Of a DNA stretch of 64,000 nt, positions 43,778 to 52,355 are shown in pieces (position 1 is the stretch's first letter; each line of letters opens with the position of its first letter). The notes beneath the pieces were generated by a model, which saw nothing but the letters and a program-made list of their open reading frames with translations, made no database searches and was not told where the DNA came from. The stretch is from positions 26,244 to 90,243 of the forward strand of contig JAGRNT010000018.1 in the NCBI GenBank assembly GCA_020440605.1, written 5' to 3'. A program made the position numbers and the translations under genes. Source of the DNA: a bacterium. GTDB taxonomy: Bacteria > 4484-113 > JAFGCY01.

Positions 43778-44815
43778 TTGAAGCAGCTCAATCGTTTCGC
43801 CATCTCACTCATGATCGTGATCTTCGCCGCACTGGCGGCCTCCTGCGGGGGCTCCAACATCGGCATCGAGCAGCCCGCCGGCAATGACCAGGACCAGGGC
43901 TCTCAGCAGCAGCTTGAGGAGCAGATCAACCTGGATGACCTGCCGCTGCTGCCCTTCGACGGTGAAGAGGAGCAGCAGATCGTGCTCGAGGCCAAGGGCG
44001 CGAGCTGGGTCTCCAGCCCCGACCACCTGACTCCCGTGCTGCATCACAACGCCGGTGTGGATCCGGGTGATCCGGCCTGCTATCTGCTGAAGGGCCGCAA
44101 GCCGGTCTTCACGCATGTACCCAAGGGCCCGGATTTCGCCTATGCGCTCTACCAGATTCCGGTCGGCGCACTGGAGCCGGACCTGCTGAGCATGAAGGTC
44201 GAGGCTCAGGTCGGTGCTGCCGGTGAGGTCTACTTCGGCGCAATCGCCAACTACACCGCCATGAACTGGAAGTTCTACGGCCCTGAGGGCGCGGCCCCGA
44301 CCTGGGGTGTGGACATGACAACGGCCGGCTACGACTTCACGAGCCCCGCCGGCAACCTCTACGTGCTGCTGCTGGTGCCTGCGGCCCAGAGTCTGCATGT
44401 CACCGACATCGTGCTGGACTACAAGGACCGCGACAAGCCGATTGATCCGGACCCGACCGTCTGGAACGTCTGGGGCCAGGCCTTCGAGGACTATGCCACC
44501 GGCATGGGCCACGGTGGCTATCAGGTCAGCTTCGAGGACCTCAACACCGGTGTGATCTACACCACCATGACGGATCCCGCCGGCAACTGGGGCATGAACC
44601 TCGCCAGCGGTCACTACAAGTTCGGTGTAGACTCCAACGAGATGCTGCTGGACGTCAGCGGCCCGGTCAGCATGATCGACTACATCTACAACACGGCCGG
44701 CTTCGGCATCAAGATGGATCTGGACAACATGGGCCAGATGGTCTATGTGGACAGCAACGCGGCCTACCATGGCAGCGTGGTGCCCATGCCGCTGATCACC
44801 GCCAACAACTTCTAG
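43778..44815 (+). CDS. Lipoprotein with shared beta module and carboxypeptidase-regulatory-like domain
   Basis: A 345-residue lipoprotein. The start is TTG 43778: AAAGGAG (43765-43771) lies 6 bp upstream and it gives a complete lipoprotein signal (MKQLNRFAISLMIVIFAALAASC, C23), while upstream in-frame ATG starts would add an unrelated 44-residue leader. Residues 115-216 hold the shared beta module (YALYQIPVGALEPDLL, NYTAMNWKF, GNLYVLLLVPAAQSLHVTDIVLDY). The C-terminal part (VWNVWGQAFEDYATG, YQVSFEDLNTGVIYTTMTDPAGNW) resembles a carboxypeptidase-regulatory or prealbumin-like domain. It lies between the two giant paralogous lipoproteins but on the other strand. Confidence 0.85.
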   Translation: MKQLNRFAISLMIVIFAALAASCGGSNIGIEQPAGNDQDQGSQQQLEEQINLDDLPLLPFDGEEEQQIVLEAKGASWVSSPDHLTPVLHHNAGVDPGDPACYLLKGRKPVFTHVPKGPDFAYALYQIPVGALEPDLLSMKVEAQVGAAGEVYFGAIANYTAMNWKFYGPEGAAPTWGVDMTTAGYDFTSPAGNLYVLLLVPAAQSLHVTDIVLDYKDRDKPIDPDPTVWNVWGQAFEDYATGMGHGGYQVSFEDLNTGVIYTTMTDPAGNWGMNLASGHYKFGVDSNEMLLDVSGPVSMIDYIYNTAGFGIKMDLDNMGQMVYVDSNAAYHGSVVPMPLITANNF

Positions 44816-44871
44816 GACCGGCAGCTTTACGGACCAAAAGCTCTACGGACCTGAAGAACAGGAGAAACGAC

Positions 44872-44898
44872 AAGGCCCCGGGATTTCCCGGGGCCTTT
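44872..44898. terminator. Bidirectional terminator
   Basis: Perfect 11-bp stem AAGGCCCCGGG (44872-44882) / CCCGGGGCCTT (44887-44897) with loop ATTT, flanked by T on the plus side and also usable from the minus side. It separates two convergent lipoprotein genes. Confidence 0.85.
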
Positions 44899-44921
44899 CG
44901 CGTTCAGTGAGTCTGCGCCTG

Positions 44922-47900
44922 TCAGTTGCTGAATGACAGGTAGAAGGTACCGGTGTCGGAAATGTGTGTCGTGTCGGTGAGACAGACACCCCAGGTATCC
45001 TCGACATCGGCGATGTCCATGCCGTTGGGGATCCGGGTGCTGATCAGCTGCTGGACGGTCCAGTCCGAGATCGAGCTGTCAAAGGCCCGGATCACGTACA
45101 TTCCGCTTGCCAGGCAGAACAGCATGGTGGCCTTGTCGTCAATCAGCGCCAGTTGCGGACCGGTATCAACAGTCTGCTGGTTCTTCAGGTATGTGGTCCA
45201 GTTGCCATTGCGCAGGATCGAGTAGTTCAGGAATTTGTTACTGGGATCTGATTCATTCAGGTATGCGGCAACTGCCACATTGCCACCCAGCAGGTCGAAC
45301 TTGCTGCCCGTGACGGATGTCTTGATAGTGGCGGGAGCTGTGCTCCAGCCATTGGCAACGGGGTTGTCAGCCTCACGGTAGACCACATCTGCCCCACGCT
45401 GATATACGACACAGGGTGTTCCGTTCACACTCGAGACGGCGAAGTCCGGCGGGATGGTCGTTGAGTCATCGACTGTTACCGCTGCGGCGAAGTTCACACC
45501 ACTGTCGACGGAAGTGCGGCTCATCAGGTGGCCGGCGGAGTCGACATACAGCACCACCACGATGACACCGTCCACGAACATGTCAGTGACTCCGGCAGTG
45601 GCATCAGCATCCAGGATTCTGGCAGAGCTCCAGAGAGTGCCCTGCGGATTCTGCCCTGCACGGAAGTGCACTTCATAGTTCGAGCTGACGGTGTCCTGCA
45701 CCATGTAGCAGACCACCGGATTGCCATTCATGTTGTAGACCCGTGCCTCCTGGTACTGCCACTGGTCGAGGTCGGAGGTAAAATCGGGAATGTTCGTGAA
45801 CGTTCCGCCTGTCTTGCTGCTGCCGTAGTTGAAGTCATGCCAGTTCTCGTCGTCAATCACGATGCCGGGCACCGCCCCGACGGAAACGAGGCCGGTCTCC
45901 CGGCTGCCCCAGTTGACAACCTTCGTCTCACTCCAGGTGTATCCTGCGGTGGCTTCGAGGTCGAACGTCTTCTCATCCGTTGCACCATCCGCATCCGTGA
46001 CCTTGAGCTTGACGGTGTAGACTCCGGGGGTGAGGAAGACACATTCGGCAGCCTCCGGATCCCCGACGTCATCAAACAGGCCGTCGCCATCCACGTCCCA
46101 CTGCGCACTCACCGGTCCCTCCATATCCATGATATTGAGATTAGTGATGAGCGTGGTTTCAAATGGCACGCTTCCCGTGACGAAGTTGGCGCTGAAATCC
46201 GCTACCGGGGGGTTGTTGACCGGCCTGAAGTAGATCGTGTCATTGTTGACGATATCCGCTCCGTGGGTTGCCTGCACGCTGAAGATCGTGCCGGCAACGG
46301 CGCTCAGGGGGAATGTCAGCTGGTTGCCGGCCACGCTGCCCTGCTGCACGTCACTCAGAGTGAACTGCGGACTGGGCGCAGGCCCGTCAATGTTGCCGAC
46401 ATCAAGCGTGATATCAACGCCCCGGTAGAACTCATAGGGATCTGCCTGGCTGCCGTTACCGGTCAGGGGTGTGCCGAGAATGCTGAAGTCGTAGGTCTTG
46501 GGAATGTATGCGCTGAAGTAGAGGCGGTTGGTGTCATTTTCAGTGACCCGGCCGATGACGCTGAATGCCCCGAGTGCCAGTGGGTCGACGGTCATCTCAC
46601 CGGATGCATTGACAGTGGCGGCCGTCGCCGGATCGACTGTGTAGGCGGTCTGGCCGGCAGCCGGCAGGCCGAAGATGTCAATCACGTCGAAAGCGTAGGT
46701 CTGGCCGGGAGCGACCAGCAGCGGGTCCAATTCCGATCCACTTCCCGGTACCACCGGGTTGTTGACGTCATAGCTGAGAATCGGCGGGAAGGTCAGGGCG
46801 GGACGGATGAACAGTTCATTGGAATCCACGCCGTTGTTGCTGGCAATGATGCTGTAGTTTGCGATTCCGAACTGATCGGGAGTGAGCAGACCGTTCGCCC
46901 CGACCGAGTGGTTCTCAGTTGTGTTGACCTGGTAACCCGTATCCGGATCTGCGGTCATGTCATTGCCGTCACCGTCCAGGAGCCTGAGCTGCACACCACC
47001 CAGCGGAGCAATCGCATACGGCTCACTCTGAGCGCCATTGCCAAGCAGAGGCTGGTTGCTGCTCAGCGGAGAAATGTCCAGCAGCAGCACATTCGCTCCC
47101 TTAAAGCGGAAGTAAAGGGTGTTGCTCGTCAGATTGTCCCAACTTGCCGTCACATCAAATGAGGAGGTGTCTCCCGAAGCGACCAGCAGCTGTTTGCTGG
47201 TATCCACGATCGCTGCTGCGTTGCCATTGATGTCAAATGTCGGCGGCTGGACCGGAGCACCAAGGCCAGTCAACGTCAGCAGAAGCTGATATGCCGAATC
47301 CTCCTCGATGACATAGGGATCCGCCGGGCTGCCATCACCTCCCAGCGGCACATCCAGGCTTGCAGTACCCAGGTCCACACCGAGCTCCAGGGTGCCGACT
47401 GATGCCGCATCCAGCGGATCACTCGGAGTGCCGTGGCTGCTGCCGTCAAATGCCCTCACCCAGTAGCGTCGCAGCGGATCCGGCGTGATTGCCAGACTGT
47501 ATTCGATTCTGTCACTGGCAGGATTGCCAGTCCCCCCGCTGACCGCCACGCTACCCTCCTGGGTCTCGTTGCCGGGAGCAGCTCCATTGCTGGCGGGAAA
47601 GTCCGCAAGGTCGGTCGCGCTGAAAACCTGGTATTCGGACACCTGGTTGCCGAAGTTGGCACCGATGGGGGAGATGTCGGATATGTTGATTTCACTGTTG
47701 CCATCTCCATCGACCACCCACTGAGCGCTGAACTCGTCAAAGGGACCGCTTGCACCGAAGTTTATGCCCAGCGGTGTCAGGTCGGAGATGCTCACCAGCC
47801 CGTTCTGGTCGTAATCGCCGGGGTTGCTGGCCAGCCAGAAGAGCTCACTGGCCAGGGGATCGAAGGCCAGGACCGGCCTTGCATTGTCAGTTGTGTTCAC

Positions 47901-48362
47901 CAGGCTGGTGCTCCGCTGAGGCTGCACCCGTCTGGTGAAATTCAGTACAGCGAACTGCTGAGCGCCATTCTGTCCCTCAGCATTCAGCGGATCAATCAGC
48001 ACACTGCCGAGCTGCAGGATGCCGGGGCGCAGCTCTCCCAGCAGGCTGAGGGATGCTCCACTGCCCAGGCCAGGCAGGCTGGAATCATCAAGCTGCCAGC
48101 GTGCAGCGTCATATGTCAGCTCGACATAGGCTACGCGGGCATCCTGCAGGCCATTGAGCTCCACGAGCAGGGTTTCAGGTGTGCCGCGCAGGCTGACTGA
48201 GCCGATGCTGCCAAGCCGGGGGTCCGCCTGCTCCAGCAGGCTTGCGCTGAAATCCCGTTCCACACTGCCGGAGGGGATGTCCGGGCTGGCTCCGCCGCAA
48301 CCCGCCAGGGCGGTCAGGGACAGCACCGCAGCGAACAAAGTCAATAGTCGTGTCTGCAACAT
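44922..48362 (-). CDS. Giant lipoprotein, paralogue of the 39977 gene
   Basis: A 1146-residue lipoprotein, lipobox LAGC (C22). ATG 48362 has an AGGAG site 7 bp upstream; a longer in-frame extension upstream has no such site and no lipoprotein signal. Domain order equals that of the 39977 paralogue: cohesin-like (ARVAYVELTYDAARW), dockerin-like loops at 182-203 and 218-238, FnIII-like, several Ig-like repeats (GNGAQSEPYAI, GNGSQADPYEF), PKD (QWDVDGDGLFDD) and C-terminal propeller repeats. The dockerin blocks of the two are nearly identical over about 30 residues, more than the rest, which suggests selection or gene conversion. Confidence 0.88.
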   Translation of the reverse strand: MLQTRLLTLFAAVLSLTALAGCGGASPDIPSGSVERDFSASLLEQADPRLGSIGSVSLRGTPETLLVELNGLQDARVAYVELTYDAARWQLDDSSLPGLGSGASLSLLGELRPGILQLGSVLIDPLNAEGQNGAQQFAVLNFTRRVQPQRSTSLVNTTDNARPVLAFDPLASELFWLASNPGDYDQNGLVSISDLTPLGINFGASGPFDEFSAQWVVDGDGNSEINISDISPIGANFGNQVSEYQVFSATDLADFPASNGAAPGNETQEGSVAVSGGTGNPASDRIEYSLAITPDPLRRYWVRAFDGSSHGTPSDPLDAASVGTLELGVDLGTASLDVPLGGDGSPADPYVIEEDSAYQLLLTLTGLGAPVQPPTFDINGNAAAIVDTSKQLLVASGDTSSFDVTASWDNLTSNTLYFRFKGANVLLLDISPLSSNQPLLGNGAQSEPYAIAPLGGVQLRLLDGDGNDMTADPDTGYQVNTTENHSVGANGLLTPDQFGIANYSIIASNNGVDSNELFIRPALTFPPILSYDVNNPVVPGSGSELDPLLVAPGQTYAFDVIDIFGLPAAGQTAYTVDPATAATVNASGEMTVDPLALGAFSVIGRVTENDTNRLYFSAYIPKTYDFSILGTPLTGNGSQADPYEFYRGVDITLDVGNIDGPAPSPQFTLSDVQQGSVAGNQLTFPLSAVAGTIFSVQATHGADIVNNDTIYFRPVNNPPVADFSANFVTGSVPFETTLITNLNIMDMEGPVSAQWDVDGDGLFDDVGDPEAAECVFLTPGVYTVKLKVTDADGATDEKTFDLEATAGYTWSETKVVNWGSRETGLVSVGAVPGIVIDDENWHDFNYGSSKTGGTFTNIPDFTSDLDQWQYQEARVYNMNGNPVVCYMVQDTVSSNYEVHFRAGQNPQGTLWSSARILDADATAGVTDMFVDGVIVVVLYVDSAGHLMSRTSVDSGVNFAAAVTVDDSTTIPPDFAVSSVNGTPCVVYQRGADVVYREADNPVANGWSTAPATIKTSVTGSKFDLLGGNVAVAAYLNESDPSNKFLNYSILRNGNWTTYLKNQQTVDTGPQLALIDDKATMLFCLASGMYVIRAFDSSISDWTVQQLISTRIPNGMDIADVEDTWGVCLTDTTHISDTGTFYLSFSN

Positions 48363-48450
48363 TGAATACTCCTGAAGCTGGATTATAGCCCAGGGTAAGT
48401 AAGCGGGATTATAACCCAGAACCCATGCAGCTGCAGCCAGTAAATGGCAA

Positions 48451-48533
48451 CGCCCCGGCCGTGACCGGGGCGCTGCCTCGCATGTACAGGTTGTGTAGTG
48501 CAGCCTGCGAGATCCGGGTACGGCCCGGATCTC
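48451..48533. terminator. Two perfect hairpins downstream of the poly-Gly lipoprotein gene
   Basis: CGCCCCGG (48451-48458) pairs with CCGGGGCG (48465-48472), and GAGATCCGGG (48509-48518) pairs with CCCGGATCTC (48524-48533) with a five-base loop. Neither has a long T-tract on the minus strand, so termination is plausible but weakly supported. Confidence 0.45.
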
Positions 48534-48582
48534 CAGCGAGCTGCGGCACCCGGAAGCCTGGCTCCGGGGCCGCGATGCACAG

Positions 48583-50562
48583 CTACAGGCCCGGCGGCGG
48601 CACGTCCGTGGCGAACACCACCAGCGCGAGCAGACTGTTGTCATCCAGAGTCTGGGCCTCCACGAGCACGTGGGTGCCGGGTTCCATGTCATCCCAGCCA
48701 CCGGGACCACCGGGCAGCAGCCAGATGGTCAGCTCATCATGGAGAATCGTAATCACGTTGCCGGTCTCGAAGTTGAGTACCTGCATCGTGCTTTCATCGG
48801 CGGACAGGAATTCCCCGTCGATGGTGATGCTGCCACCGCCACCATTGCCGCCGTCTCCGAAATCCAGCACGACATCCGCCAGCCAGCTTCCGTCCTCGAG
48901 GATCTGGCCGTCGACGTGCACGAAGTCACCGATGGCCACATCCTCCCAGCCCCCGACCATACCGTCGGGCAGCATGAACTGGGTGTGGCTGTCGTGGTTC
49001 ACCGTGGCAGGCATGCCGGCCGGCCCTTCGGAGATGCTCATGCTCTGGGCATCGATCGCGGTTATGACGCCGTCGAGCACAAAGCCTTCGCCGCCGCCAC
49101 CGCCGCCACCGCCGTTGCCGCTGTCACCGAAGTCCATCACGACATCGGCGAGCATCGCGCCAGCAGGAGTGATCTGACCGTCAACATGCACGAAGTCACC
49201 GATGGCAACGTCCTGCCAGCCACCCTCCATGCCGTCAGGCAGGAGGAACAGGGTATGGTCATCGTGGCCAACCGTGGTCGGCAGGCCGTCGGGGCCTTCC
49301 GCGACACTGATGCTCTGGGCATTGATCGCGGTCACGATGCCGTCGAGCACGAAGCTCTGGCCACCGCCACCGCCACCACCGCCGCCGCCGTTGCCATTCT
49401 CAATGATGACGAGGCGCGCGAGCCAGCTGCCGTTCTCGAGGATCTCACCTTCGGCATGCACGCATTCACCGGCGACGAGATCCTCCCAGCTGCCAGGCGT
49501 TCCGTCGGCATTGATGAACAGGGTCTGCTCATCATGTATGACGACCTGCGAGGCGAAGTCATTGAAGCCGTCCACTGTGAAGAACTCCGGGTTGGCCTCC
49601 ACCACCGGGCCGTCGATCACGAAGAACTCGCCTCCGCCACCGCCGCCGCCGTTCGGGTCGGTCATCTGCACCGTTGTCGCAATGCAGCCGCCACCGATCA
49701 CCGGGTCCTCGGCCATGTAGCCTTCCACCAGCACGAACATCCCCACAGCGAATTCGTAACTGTCGATTTCATTCCCCATCATGTCCAGCCACTGCGTGTC
49801 CGCATTGTGGATGAAGTAATGGTTGGCGACAATGATGCTCAGGTCGTCGATCGAGTCGATCGGGCCGAGAGCGAAGCAGGGGTCACCGGGACCGCCGCCG
49901 GGGCCGCCACCGGGGTTGCCGTTGCCCGTGGTGATCGTCGCCTGGTCGACATGCAGCTGCTTGCCGCCGTCCACCAGCACGACCCAGTAGAGGTTGCCAA
50001 GCTGGCTGATCCACTGCTGGTCACTGTCGCTGAAGTCAACATTCACTTCAGGCAGCGTGGTCTCCACCACCCAGTGCCAGCGGTTGTCACTGAAGCTGCC
50101 GAGGGCCACGTAGTACGTGGTCTCGAGGTCTCCGGGACGGGTCTCGAGCGCAAAGCTCAGGACCTTCTCGCCCTGCAGGCCGCCGGACTTGTACATGGCC
50201 CAGGCCGGATCATCCGCACTGCTCTGCAGCAGCAGGCTCGTGCCATCCACGGTTCCGCCGGCGGCGATGAGGAAATCGCTGCCGTTGTAGGTCTTCGCGG
50301 CACTGGTGCTGCGGCTGCCGGCCGCGTCAGCCGTACCACTGTCCTGCGGCAGTGCCGGCAGGGGGCTGCCCAGCGGCAGCAGTTCGCCCGTGCTCGAGAG
50401 CGCAGGCTGGCCCGTGTTGCTTGTGTTGTCGAGGGAAGCCGCCGGTTCAGCCGTCAGCCCGCCTCCGCCCCCGCAGGCTGCCAGAACAAGCGCCAGCACC
50501 AGCGGGAAGATGAGGACAGACAGCCGGTACAGGCGTCCTGTCTTCCCAGAATGAGTATTCAT
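48583..50562 (-). CDS. DUF5666-like repeat lipoprotein with poly-Gly linkers
   Basis: A 659-residue lipoprotein, lipobox LVLAAC (C30). Residues 95-213 hold the shared beta module (SFSDNRWHW, GNLYWVVLVDGGKQLHVDQATI). After a GGGPGG linker come five consecutive OB-like repeats of the DUF5666 type, each with VxxGxFVHVxGxxxxxGxxLA, joined by linkers of 6 to 10 glycines. Repeats three and four are about 80% identical (FVLDGVITAIDAQSMSIS, WEDVAIGDFVHVDGQI). The gene diverges from the MocR-type regulator across the operator region. Predicted surface-exposed with flexible spacing. Confidence 0.87.
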   Translation of the reverse strand: MNTHSGKTGRLYRLSVLIFPLVLALVLAACGGGGGLTAEPAASLDNTSNTGQPALSSTGELLPLGSPLPALPQDSGTADAAGSRSTSAAKTYNGSDFLIAAGGTVDGTSLLLQSSADDPAWAMYKSGGLQGEKVLSFALETRPGDLETTYYVALGSFSDNRWHWVVETTLPEVNVDFSDSDQQWISQLGNLYWVVLVDGGKQLHVDQATITTGNGNPGGGPGGGPGDPCFALGPIDSIDDLSIIVANHYFIHNADTQWLDMMGNEIDSYEFAVGMFVLVEGYMAEDPVIGGGCIATTVQMTDPNGGGGGGGEFFVIDGPVVEANPEFFTVDGFNDFASQVVIHDEQTLFINADGTPGSWEDLVAGECVHAEGEILENGSWLARLVIIENGNGGGGGGGGGGQSFVLDGIVTAINAQSISVAEGPDGLPTTVGHDDHTLFLLPDGMEGGWQDVAIGDFVHVDGQITPAGAMLADVVMDFGDSGNGGGGGGGGEGFVLDGVITAIDAQSMSISEGPAGMPATVNHDSHTQFMLPDGMVGGWEDVAIGDFVHVDGQILEDGSWLADVVLDFGDGGNGGGGSITIDGEFLSADESTMQVLNFETGNVITILHDELTIWLLPGGPGGWDDMEPGTHVLVEAQTLDDNSLLALVVFATDVPPPGL

Positions 50563-50641
50563 AAGTCCACCTCCTGATCGGATACTCAGATTCTAAGCAT
50601 CCTCAACCGGAAAGAAAGGGTCGGAAGCGACCCAATTTTGC

Positions 50642-50755
50642 TGGGACAGTTTCTGCACCCAGGCTTGGCCAGCTGTTTATCCGAATTGAAGAAACAATTA
50701 TGAGACATTGTTAGTTATCAACATGGAGGGCTTGACTTGCAGAAAAGCGTCCCAG
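50642..50755. promoter_or_regulatory. Extra half-sites of the MocR operator motif
   Basis: TGGGACAG at 50642-50649 and CGTCCCAG at 50748-50755 match the arms of the palindrome at 50772. Together they spread through the region between the divergent lipoprotein and regulator genes. Confidence 0.55.
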
Positions 50756-50771
50756 CCTTAAAGCCGTGTAA

Positions 50772-50794
50772 CTGTCCCAGGTGTTTTGGGACAG
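50772..50794. promoter_or_regulatory. Palindromic operator upstream of the MocR-type gene
   Basis: CTGTCCCA (50772-50779) and TGGGACAG (50787-50794) form a perfect 8-bp inverted repeat with a 7-bp spacer, ending 7 bp before a -10-like TAGACT (50801-50806). GntR/MocR regulators commonly bind inverted or direct repeats at such positions and repress or activate their own promoter. Confidence 0.72.
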
Positions 50795-50822
50795 TACTGG
50801 TAGACTCTAAACACCGGATGAA

Positions 50823-52355
50823 ATGAACCTGAACATCGACAAGCAGGGCAGCGAACCCGTCTATGAGCAGATCCGCCAGCAGATTGAGCAACTGGTGGCG
50901 GAAGGCCTGCTGACGGCGGGCACACGCATTCCTTCCGTACGCCAGCTCGCTGCCTCGCTTGGTCTTTCCAAGAACACCGTGAGTGTGGCCTACGAGGAGC
51001 TGGCGGCCCGGCACATCATCGAGACCCGGCCCGGCAGCGGAACATACATCTGCGCCCGCCCGGAGATCGCCACCGGAGTCAATCTCGGCCGGCGAAACGA
51101 AATGAGCGGTGAGCTGGCAGACTTCCCGCCGATGCGCTGGGAGCCCTACTTCTTCCGCAGCGAGTTCTTCGGAATGCTGCCCGGCAAGCGCGTGAATGAG
51201 ATGATCCGCTTCACGCACAACTACCCGGACCCCGAGCTGTTCCCCTTCGAGCGGATCAAGCAGGTCGCCACCAACATGCTCTGGAACCCGCAGAGCTTCT
51301 TCTTCGACATCTCTCACCCGCAGGGCTACCAGCCGCTGGTGGAGCATCTCGAGAAGGAAATGGCCCTGGCCGGGATCCCGATGGCTGAAGGCCAGAACGA
51401 CATCATCATCACCGGCGGATTCCAGCGCGCGCTCTCGCTGATCCTGGACTTCATCGTGCGCCCGGGCCAGAAGGTTGCGATCGAGAGCCCAAGTTACTCC
51501 AACCTGCTGAACCTGCTGATCGCCAAGCACATCGACTACCTGCCGGTACCGGTTGACAACGAGGGCATGGACACGGAATTCCTGGCGACGGCGATGGCGC
51601 GCGGCGAGGTCTGCGCCGTGATCTGCACACCGGACTTCCACAACCCGACCGGGATCTGCATGAGCCGCGAGCGCCGCGAGCACCTGTTGCGCCTGGCGAT
51701 GCAGCACCGCGTGCCGATCCTCGAGGACGATCAGGGCCGTAAACTGCGTTATGAGGGAGAGGACAATCCCCCACTGAAGTCAATGGACAGCGGTGGATAT
51801 GTCATCCATGCCAGCAGCTACGGGATGTGCTTCCTTCCAGGACTGCCGATCGCCTGGGTGACAACGCCTGCCGCGATCTCAGAACCACTGCTGGATGCCA
51901 AGCTTGCGGCTGACCGGGGAGACAGCTACTTCCTGCATGTCCTGATGCATAACTTCATTGTCAAGGGCCATTTCGACAGGCATATCCGCAAGTCGCAGCG
52001 TGAATACAAACGCCGCCGGGATGCCATGGTGGAAACCCTGTCTAAGCACCTGCCGAATGAGTGCCGGTACCGGGTACCACAGGGTGGATTCAATATCTGG
52101 CTGGAACTCCCTCCATACATGCAGTCCATGAAACTCCTGGAACTGAGCCGCAGGGCAGGTGTGGATTTCGCACCTTCGCCATTCGTCATGCCCGACCGCA
52201 GTGACATCAACGGCCTGAGAATGAGCTTTTCCCGCAACAGCATTGAAGACATCCGCCGCGGAGCGAGAACGATCTGTGATGTAATCCGCAGCTGCATAGA
52301 CAACCCGGACCTGCTGGAGGGTCCGGAAATGAAATATGAGGATTTGCTGAAATGA
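50823..52355 (+). CDS. MocR-type regulator with a lost PLP lysine
   Basis: A 510-residue protein: GntR winged helix-turn-helix at 1-75 (EPVYEQIRQQIEQLVAEGLL, then IPSVRQLAASLGLSKNTVSVAYEEL), a linker, then a fold-type I aminotransferase domain from about 130. NPTG (274-277) and GLRMSFSR near the end are present. The position of the Schiff-base lysine, normally SFSK before xxxPGLR, reads SSYGMCFLPGLP, so Lys is Met335; the following PGLR arginine is Pro, and EDDY is EDDQ. It probably cannot form the internal aldimine. It overlaps the next lipoprotein gene by 4 bp (ATGA), so that gene is the likely target. Confidence 0.9.
   Translation: MNLNIDKQGSEPVYEQIRQQIEQLVAEGLLTAGTRIPSVRQLAASLGLSKNTVSVAYEELAARHIIETRPGSGTYICARPEIATGVNLGRRNEMSGELADFPPMRWEPYFFRSEFFGMLPGKRVNEMIRFTHNYPDPELFPFERIKQVATNMLWNPQSFFFDISHPQGYQPLVEHLEKEMALAGIPMAEGQNDIIITGGFQRALSLILDFIVRPGQKVAIESPSYSNLLNLLIAKHIDYLPVPVDNEGMDTEFLATAMARGEVCAVICTPDFHNPTGICMSRERREHLLRLAMQHRVPILEDDQGRKLRYEGEDNPPLKSMDSGGYVIHASSYGMCFLPGLPIAWVTTPAAISEPLLDAKLAADRGDSYFLHVLMHNFIVKGHFDRHIRKSQREYKRRRDAMVETLSKHLPNECRYRVPQGGFNIWLELPPYMQSMKLLELSRRAGVDFAPSPFVMPDRSDINGLRMSFSRNSIEDIRRGARTICDVIRSCIDNPDLLEGPEMKYEDLLK

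Noticed and set aside
45528..47162. A 544-codon frame antisense to the giant lipoprotein (and similar ones at 36933, 39887, 42020 and 48670).
   Set aside because: Each mirrors a well-supported gene, lacks signal peptide, ribosome site and domains, and has shadow-type composition.
48362..48710. A 116-codon upstream extension of the 44922 lipoprotein.
   Set aside because: Composition is random-like; ATG 48362 has a good ribosome site and begins a perfect lipoprotein signal.
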